Positions 1 to 9,884 of a DNA stretch of 64,000 nucleotides are shown piece after piece. How positions within the stretch are numbered: position 1 is the first letter of the stretch; every line of letters begins with the position of its first letter. Origin of the DNA: Tenrec ecaudatus (lineage: Eukaryota > Chordata > Mammalia > Afrosoricida > Tenrecidae); contig NC_134535.1 of assembly GCF_050624435.1 (NCBI RefSeq), forward strand, positions 70,986,494 through 71,050,493, in the 5' to 3' direction. The notes under the pieces were generated by a model, which was given only the letters and a program-made list of their open reading frames with translations, was not told where the DNA came from and did not search any database. A program made the position numbers and the translations under genes.

Positions 1-332
1 TGCTGATGCTAATTCATCAATAGTTGTAGCAGTACATTACCAGAGAGCTGCCAGATGTTCAGGCTAGGCAGGATATGGAACATAACCTGAGCTGCACAGA
101 AGACACAGCTTCACTTGCTGAAAGTGAGGAGGTCTGGAAGAACTTGATGATGAAGACTAAGGGTTGTGACTTTCAATATAAATTACAACTCAGTGTAAAA
201 ACAAATCCTTACATCTGGACCAGTAGAGAGCATCCTGATAAATTGGAGAGAAGATTGAAGTTGCCATAGATTTTGCCTTACTTGGATCCATTGCCAATGT
301 TCATGGAAACAGCAGTTAAAAAGTGAAGTGAC
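1..332 (+). mobile_element. RTE (BovB-type) LINE fragment, reverse transcriptase core, left part
   Basis: Remnant of the reverse transcriptase of an RTE-clade LINE, which copies its own RNA into DNA at a nicked target. The frame from 75 to 269 gives 64 residues including EDTASLAESEE, which matches the family's ADDT-LLAESEE block around the catalytic aspartates, followed by a degraded form of the downstream QYGL-LN-KKTK segment. The first catalytic Asp codon (99-101) reads Glu, so this copy is dead. It runs in from the left edge and stops near 332, inside a segment that resumes near 2391. The gap is filled by the ZNF207 retrocopy. Family assignment rests on the translated motif and on several sister copies in this window. 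Confidence 0.88.
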
Positions 333-2390
333 AAATTATAGATTTTGTGTGTGAGTGTATATCTATTTCCTTTGGGGTATGTTGGTAACCACTGAGCTGG
401 AAAAGTGAGTGGGTTTTTTTTCCCCGCTTGTTTTCTTCTTACTTTGTCTTCCAAGTGTGGTTATGATCACAAGAAAAAGCTGCTAAAGCTGTGATGCTGG
501 TCTTATAATAAAGATGTTGATGATGAGATGATCCTTATACAACACCAGAAAGCAAAGCCTTTTAAAATCCGTAACTCTCATGACAAATTGTACATAGGAC
601 CTGGTGTAGCTATTCATTGCATGCAAGCACATAAAGAGACAGTAGATGCTGTACCATTGAGTTGGAATGGAAGGTATTCTAGAAATAAGACATGAATGAA
701 AGACAATGACTTCTAGAACAGAAACCACAAGGAAGTAAAAGGACAATGGAGCGACCTGATGATTCTGATGACTATAAGTCTGCAGCTTCAACTTCATTTC
801 AAGCACAGTCTATCCAACCTCAACAAGGTATATCCTGCCAATGACCTAGCCTGGCCAACCACCAGTGGCAGGACATGAGGAGTGTCACCAGGCATAATTC
901 CATGAATGCCAGGTGTCCCTCTTCCAATTCCAAGACTGCCACCAGTTATGTCAGGCATGCCACTTTGATTGCATCGTAAGGGAAAATGCATGAAGTCATT
1001 TTTTTCGGTGAAAACATGATTCCAATGAATGAAATGATGCCACAGGCATGGCCCCACCTTTTGCACATCCTTGAATTCCTCCAATGTCTCATGCAAAGTC
1101 TGCTTCAGAACCAGGTATTCTTCATAGATCACCTGCACCAAAAGCATCAGTTCCTGCTCCTCTAGTTCCCGGGCCCTCTTTTCCCTGGTATAGGATAGAC
1201 TCAGGCACGTGTCCAAAGACTGTATTGGTACATATTTCAAGCCCTTAAAGAGTACCCCCGACAACTAGAGTCCCCTGAGCCTACATTCCTTGTTTATACT
1301 TAAGCTACAGCTCCAAACACGAGTACCACAAACAGCACTGCAGCTAAACCAGTGGCTTCAATAACAAGTAAGCCTCTTACCCTTTAAACAACCATTGCAA
1401 CCAGTCAATCGATCTGTCCAGAGAAGGACATATCACTGCTGGAAAGAAGGGAACAGTCATCCAAATAACAGCATAATCCTCTCCAACCAGGACAGGCTCC
1501 CACTGGGAATCCGCCGGTTGAACCAATCACAGATATGCTCCCACATGCAGACGTTCCACAGCAACAAGGAATAAAATCCCCAATGCCGCCTTATTGTCAG
1601 GATAGTGGTCATCATCAAGACATGACAGGTTACCTTCCTGGCACTCTGTGCTGCCTTTGGTGAGAGACCATCAATTGTGCTCCCATAATAAGGTGGGCCT
1701 TCTAGACCTCCAGTAGGAATGAGATCTCCTCTGAGGTTGGAAGGTGGCTGTTGTTAATCTTATTTAATCCACTCTAATATGGCTGGAGATTAAACATTTC
1801 TCAACTTGTCTCTTACATAGCCAAGCATTCATCAATGAAGGCTTCACTGTGACTTTAACAAACATTATCCTTCTACATACCAGGAACTATTGGATATTTA
1901 TTTTACATGAGAAAAATTCCTGAGAATAATAAAGCATGTGTTTCATCTAGGTTTTTGGAAGTGAAGTATAGTAGATTTGGGTTTGTTAAATGGTGAAGCA
2001 CTGAACCACATGGACAAGCCACCTTAATGAAGTTGAGTGCTGTAAGTTTGCATGGCTGTGTGTCAAGTCATTCCCACACTGCTTTTCGGATGACCTTACC
2101 CCTCCTGTTTGCAATTCAGTTTGGTGAGGGCTGTAACGGTGCCCAAGTACCCGAATGGAAATCTAAATGTTACAATATTTTATGTCTTTTGAGTTCCTCA
2201 TGTCACAGGGTTTAAGAAATCATACCCACCAAAGTCATGCTACACTCTGTACTTCATTTCAATAACACGAGAGAAAAATTTGTACATTTTTATTCATAAA
2301 TCCATTTTGGATTACAACCTAACATTTGTACAGATACATGCCATGTAGATATCCACATAATAAAATCCATACCATGCAAAAGAGAAAGAG
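333..2390 (+). pseudogene. ZNF207: ZNF207 (BuGZ) processed pseudogene
   Basis: Retrocopy of the mRNA for ZNF207/BuGZ, a zinc-finger, microtubule and BUB3-binding protein. The start codon of the dead frame is at 463 and the stop at about 1755-1757. In between, frames shift repeatedly. Recognisable parent segments are MILIQHQKAK (about 520-555), YIGPGVAIHCMQAHKETVDAVP-like sequence (about 592-658), DDSDDYKSAASTSFQ (about 757-802), the MPG/PPVMSGMP repeats (890-960), FKPLKSTP (about 1238-1262), STTNSTAAKP-ASITSKP (1321-1375), the PQQQGI-SPMPPY stretch (about 1560-1590) and GHHQDMTGYLPG (about 1608-1640). Breaks include a loss of about four bases just after the start codon and many in-frame stops. 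No introns are present, a likely 3' UTR follows, AATAAA lies at 2359-2364 and an A-rich tail at about 2377-2390. It sits inside an RTE copy, with similar A/G-rich sequence at both edges. No function expected. Confidence 0.93.
2359..2364 (+). other. Relict polyadenylation signal AATAAA of the ZNF207 retrocopy
   Basis: AATAAA lies about 15-25 bases before an A/G-rich tail, the spacing expected of a reverse-transcribed polyadenylated mRNA. It marks the 3' end of the retrocopy just before RTE sequence resumes. Confidence 0.6.
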
Positions 2391-2893
2391 AGAGATCAAA
2401 TGGCCCATTGCGTTGAGTAAATCTACTGCACGAGGCTTCTTTAAGGTATTGAAAAGCAAGTCCTCACTTTGATGATTAAATGTACCTGACCCAAGCCATG
2501 GTATTTTCAATTGCCTCATAAGCCTGTGAAAGTTGGACATTAAATAAGGAAGTCCAAAGAAGAAGGGAGGCATTTTACTTATGGTGCTGGGGAAGAAAAT
2601 TGATATTAGTGTGGACTGCCAAAAGAACCAAGTCTGTCTTAACAGAAGTATGGCCAGAATGCACCTTAGAAGGAAGGAAGGTTAGATGTCATCCCGTGAA
2701 CTTTGGACATGTCATCAGAAAAGATCAGTCCCTGGAAAAGGACACCATGGTTCACCCCATTAAGGAGCAGTGGAAAAGGGAGAATTCAAGTTTGATAGGA
2801 CAGATTGATACCCAGGGATGGCTGTGATGCAGGACCTGGGCTTTCCTCCTGTTGTCCCTAGGGTCACACGGAGAACACAAAAGCACCTAACAA
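2391..2893 (+). mobile_element. RTE LINE fragment, C-terminal part and 3' tail (continues from 1-332)
   Basis: Continuation of the RTE copy interrupted at 332. The first bases repeat the family's IALGKS-A-DLFK-type block (CCCATTGCGTTGAGTAAATC). A frame at 2600-2827 carries WTAKRTKSVL-EV-PECTLE followed by FGHVIRKDQSLEKD, which is the conserved C-terminal region of RTE reverse transcriptases (FGHV-R-D-SLEKD). The tail ends at about 2882-2893 with GCACCTAACAATG, the RTE/AfroSINE type of 3' end. Frameshifts and stops make it inactive. Confidence 0.88.
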
Positions 2894-3008
2894 TGTGTCA
2901 TATAGTCTTTGAGTCAAAGTTTTTCAGGAAAATTTATTGGGATTTATGTTCCTCCTTGTCCTTTAATGATTTAAGATGGGTGCTTTTTTTTTAAGGAAAG
3001 AAACAAAT
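2894..3008. other. Unassigned spacer between two RTE tails
   Basis: About 115 bases of AT-rich sequence with a T run near 2985-2993. I recognise no element in it. Confidence 0.4.
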
Positions 3009-3161
3009 GAATTGACACAGTGGCAACAATAGGCTCAAATATAAGAATGACTGTGAAGGTGAATTGACACAGTGGTTGTAACAATAGATTCAAGCTTAAA
3101 AACAACTGTGAAGGATGGTGCAGGGCCAGGTCACGCTTCCTTCTGCTGTACTTAGGGTCAT
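3009..3161 (+). mobile_element. RTE LINE 3' tail with an internal 52-base tandem duplication
   Basis: This is the last part of an RTE element: GATTGACACAGTGG-type sequence, then GATGG-GCAGG and a GTTGCTATGAGTC-like end. The block beginning GAATTGACACAGTGG occurs twice in tandem (3009-3060 and 3061-3114). The tail breaks at 3161, where an LTR-like pair is inserted, and resumes at 4124. Confidence 0.8.
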
Positions 3162-3591
3162 TATGGTAGTTACAAAATCTGTCAACTTGAGGGTATTAGG
3201 AGTGAAAGGGTGGAGTTTAGCCTGTCAACCAGGTCACAACTTGATGACCTTGTTTGGAGGCAAAACAGAGATAAATGGCTCACTGGAGGCCAGACCCACT
3301 CTTTCTCTGCTTCACGTTTCTGATGACAAGCCACTTGGAGCCATGCTGATGGCAGCCAGAATCCTGGAGATACTTCCACTGCCACTGGATCCATAAGACT
3401 TTCCACCCACAGGCCCGTGACCTCCCTGCATTCGGCATTATTACATGTGTTGCATGGGTCTAAAGAGGAATTTATTGAGTAGTATCAGATATGGGTTAGT
3501 ATCGGACATATGGACTTGATCTGGACTGGGCTGGGATTTTTTCCTCAAAATACAATTGTTCTTTTATATAAACCCCTCTCTTGTACACATA
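3162..3591 (-). mobile_element. LTR-like element, first member of a tandem pair
   Basis: Copy of a medium-length interspersed repeat seen five times in this window (also 3592-4123, 28942-29482, 41927-42452, 58974-59372). On its own strand a full copy starts TGTGTTAGTC-GGGT, contains CCAGCCCAGTCCAGATCAAG and ends near CTACCACA. The TG...CA ends and a 5-base target duplication around the pair suggest a solo LTR of an endogenous retrovirus (ERVL/MaLR-like), but I cannot name the family. This member lacks the last 40-45 bases that should follow ACACATATG. Confidence 0.65.
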
Positions 3592-4123
3592 TGTGGTAGT
3601 TACATAGTCTGGTGTCGATTTTAAACAATTATGAGTGAAGGGGTGGAGTCTAGTCTGTCAATAGCATCATAGCCCATGATCTCCCGAGAATTCTGGGAAA
3701 TCTTGTATACCTTCTTGGAGGCAGGAGACACTCTTTGCTCTTTCCATGTGGACAAGACACATGGCGCTATACCCTGGAAGCTGGAGAAGCCACGGACCTA
3801 ACCTGATGCAACCACATATCTGGAGGAGAAGCCACTTAGAGACCTCTGCCAGCGCTGAGATGCTAATACAACACCACTGGATCCACAAGGCTTCCAAACC
3901 CCTGGCCTGCGATCATCCTGAATTCAGCATCATTGCACGTGTTTCCTGAATTTGAAGAGGACTTTTTAGATTGCTATCAGACATATGGGCTAATCTCACA
4001 CTCTGGGTTTGGACTGGACTGGGTGGGGATTCTTTTTAGTGTACAATTACCTTTGATATAAAACTGTCTTTTACACATATGAGTGCCTATGAATTTGTTT
4101 CTCTAGTCAACCCAGACTAACAC
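3592..4123 (-). mobile_element. LTR-like element, second member of a tandem pair
   Basis: Full-length copy of the same repeat, directly abutting the first. It begins TGTGGTAGTTAC and ends CAGACTAACAC in + orientation. GTCAT at 3157-3161 and GTCAC at 4124-4128 flank the pair as a probable 5-base target-site duplication. No retroviral internal sequence lies between the two members. Confidence 0.7.
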
Positions 4124-4165
4124 GTCACTATGAGTCTCCACTGACTTGATGGAACCTTCTTTTTT
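4124..4165 (+). mobile_element. RTE 3' tail, end of the copy split by the LTR-like pair
   Basis: GTCACTATGAGTC...GACTTGATGG continues the RTE/AfroSINE terminal sequence broken at 3161. This rejoins the tail across the LTR-like insertion. Confidence 0.7.
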
Positions 4166-5048
4166 TCTTCTTTCTCTCTTTTCTTTTTATCCCTTTGTAA
4201 TTTTACCTTTCTTAGGTAAACTGCTTCTTTTCACCAAAGAAGATATTTTTCAAAACTCTATTATATGCATAATAGAGCAATTTACAAAATCAGTGTGAGG
4301 TCCAAGATGATTCAGAATCAAGTCCATTGCAATGAGTTTTTTGAGACCTGAGCCTCCTTGTGTCATGCCAGCCCTTCCCCAGTTTCTTAACCACTACATG
4401 AACTTTTCCCTTTGCATCATGCCAACTCCTGTGGGTCAAAGCAATACTTATAAAACCTTGATTTTAGATGAGTGGGGAATGCCATTAGTTTAGCATAAAC
4501 ATTGTAATCATAGATTTAAACATTTTTGAGCTGCTCATATTTTAGTGTTTAGGAACCAAAAACCTAGTAAAAATATTTCTTTAAGTGCCTGTTCTGCTTG
4601 CTTCACAAAGTTTCCAGAATAATCAAGTATCAACCATCACAGGAAACACCTTAGAAGTCAATCAGTCCAGGCACCTGCCTAATGATGGAGTGATATATGC
4701 AAGCAGTTTTAAATTAAGATCATTTCAGTTTGAAAAGCAATAAATCTGAGAATATTATTCTGAATGTCAGCCAAAACATTTTTGGAAAATGTTTTATAAA
4801 CTACACAGAGTTCTACACAGGTTCAGATATTATTATTCCACTGTGTCAGGTATCCCAGTGACTATAATTATGTATGAGATATTATGTCTATGATATAAAT
4901 ACTTGTAATTATTTTTTGTGGGGGGAGGGTACTTAGAACAGGGGGAAAAACATGAAAATAGCTAAAAGACCAAGTCAGATATGATTAATACCTCAAAAGA
5001 ATAATGCATATTCTGAGGGCTCAGAAAAGATATTTCATATCTAATTAA
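4166..5048. other. Unassigned, no gene seen
   Basis: About 880 bases of AT-rich single-copy-looking sequence. A T/C-rich tract occupies roughly 4155-4200. There is no long frame, known repeat signature or RNA gene that I can support. Confidence 0.5.
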
Positions 5049-5472
5049 GGGATCTGGAAACACAGGGAATCTAGGACAGACGAACCCCTCAACACCCGCA
5101 GTAGGAGTGGTGACACCAGGATGGAAGGGGGTGTAGAAAGGGAGAACCGATCTTGGAGATCTATGTGTAGCCTCCTCTCTGGGAGATGGGCAATGGGGAG
5201 GTGGGTGAGGGGAGATGCCGGGGAGTGTAAGATAAGATATAATAATTTTTTATAAACTATCAAGGGACCAGGGGGAAGAGGGGAGCGGGGAGGGAGGGAG
5301 AGGGGAGGGAAAGGGAAACCAAGCTGATTCCAGGAACCCAAGTGGAAGGTGAATTATGAGAATGATGAGTGCAACGAATGTATAGGGGTGCTTTGCCCAA
5401 TTGATGTATGTACGGATTGTGATAAGAGGTTTATGAGCCCCAATAAAAAGATTTATTAATTTTAAAAAAAGA
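5049..5472 (+). mobile_element. 5'-truncated L1, 3' end
   Basis: 3' end of the lineage-specific L1 found repeatedly in this window. A polypurine G-rich tract (about 5270-5320) is typical of L1 3' UTRs. AATAAA follows at 5442-5447 and a short A tail at 5464-5472. The same sequence in the opposite orientation starts the minus-strand copies at 9885, 16368 and 21357. It contains no coding part. Confidence 0.85.
5442..5447 (+). other. L1 polyadenylation signal
   Basis: AATAAA about 20 bases ahead of the A tail of the L1 copy. Confidence 0.75.
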
Positions 5473-5573
5473 AAATTGGCTTAAGATTTTATAAAAGTGA
5501 GATGTACCGCAGATGTGGAGTAAGGTTCTCTGAAAGACTGGATTGCCTGGAGGCAGAGGCATTGCATGGCGAT

Positions 5574-5712
5574 GCTGCTGTGGTTATGAGGGGCCATCAA
5601 GTTACTTAGACTCCTAGTGGCCCTATGGATAACACAACAGAACACCGCCTGGTCCTGTGCCATCCTCAACATTGTTCCAATGTTTGCACCTATTGTGGCA
5701 GCACTTACAGCC
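5574..5712 (-). mobile_element. RTE 3' tail fragment
   Basis: Reading in + orientation: a GCCATCAAG...CTAGTGGCCCTATG segment, then ACAACAGAACACCGCCTGGTC and CCATCCTCAAC. These are the reverse complement of the RTE terminal 140 bases as seen at 29791 and 62908. Confidence 0.75.
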
Positions 5713-6035
5713 TAACTTTGATTTACACTCCTTAAGATGTCTTCAAAAGTAAGAACGAAGTTTACCCACAATATTATGTTGTATTTAATATATATTTTAG
5801 ACTTAGCTATATATGATGGAAAATTTGATCAAGTTATCTTTCAGTAGGAGGTGCAAATTTAAATTTAAATAAAACCCCATTCTACAAAATATATATGAAG
5901 TGTGTAGAATGTACTAGGACATGTGTTTGGTGCTCGGAGATGATAGATGAATAAGGCACTCTTTACCTTAAAAACGTGAATGACAGTAAACTTGGGATAA
6001 TAATAAAGACTTTAATATTAGAGCTGTATTCTGTA
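5713..6035. other. Unassigned AT-rich stretch
   Basis: No frame or repeat recognised in about 320 bases. Confidence 0.45.
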
Positions 6036-6245
6036 GTGCCCTGGTGGCATAGTGGTTACAGGTTGAGCTGTGATCCAGAAAGTCAGCAATTTGAAATGAC
6101 CAGCTAGCTGGTCAGTGGGAGAAAGCCAAGGAGTCCTATTCCCATTAACCGTTACAGTCTGAGAAACGCACAAGGGCAATTCAGCTGCCATATAGAATTG
6201 CTAGGCATCGGCCCCAATTCAACGACAGTCAGTTTTTGATTTGGG
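6036..6245 (+). mobile_element. AfroSINE
   Basis: Afrotheria-specific SINE. It opens with the tRNA-derived head GCCCTGGTGGCATAGTGGTT (a box A-like region), followed by a degenerate box B region (CAGCAATTTGAAATGACC), a GGGAGAAAG block and a tail ending GACAGTCAGTTTTTGATTTG. Point divergence is moderate. It was transcribed by RNA polymerase III ancestrally and mobilised by a LINE. Confidence 0.92.
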
Positions 6246-6904
6246 TACAGTAGAAAAATTAAAATATCTACAAATATCTTTTCTTGGGCTCATAATATCT
6301 GGTATTTATTTGTGTCCTGTAATAATGTATAGTTCCAGATGAGACGCCAGTCATATTTGATCTTATAATAACTTTATTTTGAATTACATAAAGAACAAAA
6401 TTACATTCAGGTGATGTTGCCAAATATTGCCACATCTCACTATCTCCCAATGATGCTGAGCAAGCGACAGTCCCTGGTGTGCAATATGATTATTTGACAT
6501 GGTGCCGAGAAGAAGATAAAAGGGAAGAAAATAGTCCACAAAAAAGGAAAGATTATGGACAATACGCTTTAAAGAAGGAGATGATTGATTTCAAATGGCA
6601 ATCATGGGGAAATTTTCATAAAGGAGCATATATAAGAACAGATCTTGAGACAAACAATTTTCACAAAGGGAAAGGATAGTGCACATGATAGACACAGCAT
6701 GAATAAAGACACAGAACTAAGACGTAAATAATGAAACTCCATTAGAGAAAACAATAACAAGAGCAATGTGAGAGATGCATTTATTTTTACTTAGAATTTA
6801 AACTGTCATTATAGCTTTAAACTTTAATTTGTAAAAGAAAAATAGACAAATGTATAAAATTGTTCATCTCTTAGGATAATAATATATATTTATATAAAGA
6901 TTTT
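6246..6904. other. Unassigned, no gene seen
   Basis: About 660 bases. Small frames at 6268-6450 (-) and 6479-6679 (+) have no recognisable family and no codon structure I would trust. Confidence 0.45.
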
Positions 6905-7062
6905 CATTGGGCAAATCTAATGCAAAAGACTTCTTTAAAGTGCTGAAGAACAAGGACATCCCTTTGAGGACTAAGATGTGCCTGATTGAAGCCACAGTAT
7001 TATCATTGATCTCATATCCGTATTAAAGTTAGACAATGAATGAGAGAGACTGAAGAAGCCTG
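6905..7062 (+). mobile_element. RTE LINE fragment, C-terminal region, left part
   Basis: ATTGGGCAAATCTAATGCAA, followed by AAAGTGCTGAAGAACAAGGAC and a degraded AGACAATGAATGAGAGAGAC, matches the IALGKSAAKDLFKVLK...W-MNKED coding block of RTE. It is cut at about 7062 by an L1 piece. Confidence 0.8.
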
Positions 7063-7228
7063 CTATGTTTTGTATATGTCTATCACATCAAGCTGGTTGA
7101 TGTGTTGTTTAAATACTCGGTGTCTTTATTGTGTTTCTTTCTGACTGTTCTATCCTTCATCAAAAGGGGTCAGTTAAAATCCCCTAATATTGTGGAGGTG
7201 TCTGTCTATATTTTCATTTCTGTTAGGA
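7063..7228 (-). mobile_element. Short internal L1 ORF2 fragment inside RTE
   Basis: In + orientation it reads like the reverse complement of the L1 ORF2 endonuclease region (GTTGATG-GTTGTTTAA, then GGGGTCAGTTAAAATCCCCT, then TATTGTGG). It has neither an L1 3' end nor a T run, so it is not an ordinary 5'-truncated insertion. Confidence 0.6.
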
Positions 7229-7562
7229 CTTGAACTACGGTAGTGGATTATGTTGCAATTGCTGTGGATCACAAGAAGAACAAACATCTGTTTTGAAAGA
7301 AATACAGACAGAATGCTCCTCTGTAACAAGAATGGTGAGATTGCATTTCATGTACTTCAGATAGGGAATCAAGAAATACCGGTTCCTGGAGAAGGACATC
7401 ATTTTTAGGGGAGTGTCATGAAAAAGGAACTTTAATGACAAGCAATGACGCAAAAGGTGCAACTGTGGGAGGAAACCTAACACCTGTCAGATGACACAGA
7501 GCCGGGCAATGTTTGATTCTCACACACAGGGTTGTTATTTGTGAGATCCAACACAATGGCTT
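7229..7562 (+). mobile_element. RTE LINE fragment, C-terminal region and 3' tail, right part
   Basis: Resumes the RTE broken at 7062. It carries AGAAGAACAAACATCTG, AGACAGAATGCTCC, GAGAAGGACATCAT and a degraded 3' tail ending near CCAACACAATGGC. These correspond to the RTNKSV-EE, PECS, LEKDI and terminal segments of the family. Confidence 0.78.
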
Positions 7563-8746
7563 CAAACACCATACAACCTAATATTCGAAATATTACTAGA
7601 ACGATAAGTCAGGAAGTACAACACCTTATTCTATATCATTATAATAGCAAAAATATCATTCCTTTTTAAAGAAGGCAGAAATAATATATATGAAATAGCA
7701 TTAGACTTAGGTGATTTTATAAAGAAACACCACAAGTGAAAATGTCTCACCAATAATTTACTCATGATCAACTAAGTTGTCTTGGTGCTAACGGGAGAAT
7801 TTGAATGGCCATCTAATCGCAGTGTCATTATGGATGTAGCCTTCATTAAAAAATGCTAAAATGCCAGAGCATTAAAAACTACACTAGTTTATAAGCCCTG
7901 AGTTTAAACTGGCTTGACGGCAAAAAAACATCACAATCTATTATAATTGCAGTCAAAGAACAATGCTGTGATGGGCTTCAGTATGCCTTTAGACTCTGTA
8001 TTTGATTAAGAATAAGTTTGTTTCTCTTTGCCAACCTTAAACGGTAAGGATAAATATAAAATCACTGTTAAACAATTTAACTCATAACATCCTCTGGAGC
8101 ATTCTATTACATGCCATGCATGTAAATAAAACAGTTAGTTAAAACTAGACGATATTATGGGACATAGGAAAAATTAATATAATACTATATTTTACATTGA
8201 ATAGAAAATTATTGAGATTTTTCACAATGTCTATGATGCCATGCTTGAAACGCTATCTGCCTTACCAAAAGAGGCAAATTCTTTGCTCTCAAGTATTGAA
8301 CTGTATACGATATTGGATTGATGATAATTACGTAAATTTATGTCCTAACTTGGAACGTAGGTGGACTGAAGCCAAATATCAGTAGTGATGTCATACAATT
8401 TTGTAAATAGCCTACCTTCTTACACAAGATATACAAAAAATAGGGAAAAATAAATATTCATTTAAAAATTCACTCAGCAAATAACTATCAAAACATCAAA
8501 GGGAAAAATGTGCTAGTATTTATTGTATAAACTGTATCCCTTAGTGGTTATTTTTGAAAATGCTACAATACAATTAGGATGTGGGATAAAGTTGAAAATG
8601 TGGTATTTGAATACATAACCATACATATCTGTACTACCTGTTTAACCCTACAACCTTTAGATGAATGGGCATTTGAATCTTGGATAAAATCTGGATAAAT
8701 TAGAAAAGGACTCAAGTAGTCTGCTTGAGATAAGGGGTACATACAC
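7563..8746. other. Unassigned, no gene seen
   Basis: About 1.2 kb of AT-rich DNA. The only frame above 60 codons (8197-8385, +) matches nothing known to me. A C run lies at 8753-8763, where the mariner end begins. Confidence 0.5.
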
Positions 8747-9738
8747 GGAGTACCCCCCCCCCCACCGAAATGGAAAAAAGCTCTGCTGGATAGAGCTTTT
8801 GTAGCATATATCTCCCCTCACCCCCTCCCACCACCACCACCATTATCTGCTCACAGTGAATTTTTGTGTCAATGACTGATGGATTGACCACTGAAGAGAC
8901 AGGGAAGGTCTCTGGACTGTCTTGGAGCGTTCAGTGAATTGAAACAGATGTTTTGGGAATGAGAAGGGTCGCTGGGAAATTTGTGCCTTGGGTTCTGACT
9001 GAGCAGGAAAAAGAGCATTGAACGGAAACATACCATGCTTTGAAAGAACAGCTTCTAAGGGACCCAGATTTTTTTCCCCAAGGTCATTATTGGGGACAAG
9101 ACAGGGTACTATTCTTACACCCCAAAAGCAAACATCAATCAAGCCAGTGAAAGACAATACTGTCATCACTTGACCCCCAACATATATCTTCAAGTGAAAT
9201 CAAAGATCAAAACGATGCTCCTTTTATTTTTTATGAGGGGGCTAGTGCATTTGGAGTTCATTTGATCAGGTCAGACTGTGAATCAAACTTTCTTTTTTAG
9301 TGGTTCTGCAAAGATTGTGTAACAATATGTGACTCCCAAAAAAGGCCTTATTTGTTGCAGACAGGGGACTGGTTTTGCCACCAGGACAATGCACCTGCTC
9401 AGACTGCCATCTCAGTGTGCAAGTTTTTGCCAAAAAACATCATGCCTCTCTTGCCCCACATACCTTAGTCACCTGACCCTGCTCTGTGCAACTCCTTTTT
9501 GCTTCTGAGAATGAAGAGGAACATGAAGGGGCAGCGATTTGAAGACATAAAGAGATGAAGACAAAAATGAGGGAGGTGCTGTCAGCCAGCCAAACAGATG
9601 AATTTGAACAAGGTTTCCCAGAACGGGATTGCAGCTTTGACAAATGTATTAAGTATAATGGTGATAAGGATGTTTTGTAAAAAATAATAATAATAAATAC
9701 TTTGAAAATAGAGCTCCATTTGGGAGGGGGGCAACCCC
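8747..9738 (+). mobile_element. Mariner DNA transposon (about 1.0 kb, eroded)
   Basis: Cut-and-paste DNA transposon of the Tc1/mariner superfamily. Imperfect terminal inverted repeats are visible: the left end is GGAGTACCCCCC...CACCGAAATGGA at about 8748-8773, and the right end at 9715-9738 is TCCATTTGGGAGGGGGGCAA, its approximate complement. A broken transposase lies between them. At about 1.0 kb it is somewhat shorter than typical 1.3 kb elements, so internal sequence has been lost. Confidence 0.82.
8850..9690 (+). pseudogene. Mariner transposase pseudogene
   Basis: Remnant of a DDD/D-type mariner transposase, the nuclear enzyme that binds the inverted ends and moves the element. Recognisable blocks in order, in shifting frames, are VAGKFVPWVLTEQEKEH (about 8970-9020), LLRDPDFF and KVIIGDKT (about 9050-9100, where the first catalytic Asp lies in the GD-T context), VKSKIKTMLLLFF (about 9195-9230), the GDWF-HQDNAPA block (about 9365-9400, carrying the second catalytic Asp) and FLLLRMKRNMKGQRFEDI (about 9495-9555). 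The last corresponds to the DFFLFP-MK--LKG-RF signature. Many stops and several frameshifts occur, and the N-terminal helix-turn-helix region is barely readable. Inactive. Confidence 0.85.
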
Positions 9739-9884
9739 TTTTATTCCAATTACTTCTTCCCAAGGATCAGTTATTAAACCCCCTTGCAGTACATTAGGGT
9801 AGAAGTCAATTATGACTCAGTGACCTCATGTTTGTAGTGTACAATTGATCCATAGATTTTTCAAGGTTTTGAACTTTTGTTTGT
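9739..9884. other. Unassigned spacer, weak RTE/AfroSINE-like trace
   Basis: AAGTCAATTATGACTCAGTGACC (9811-9833) resembles the TCGACTATGACTCATAGTGACC tail shared by AfroSINE and RTE, in minus orientation. Too short for a firm call. Confidence 0.3.

Noticed and set aside
794..1264. 156-codon minus-strand frame
   Set aside because: It is antisense to the ZNF207 processed pseudogene. The plus strand explains the sequence better.
8747..9738. Functional mariner transposon
   Set aside because: Transposase has multiple stops and frameshifts and the inverted ends are imperfect.
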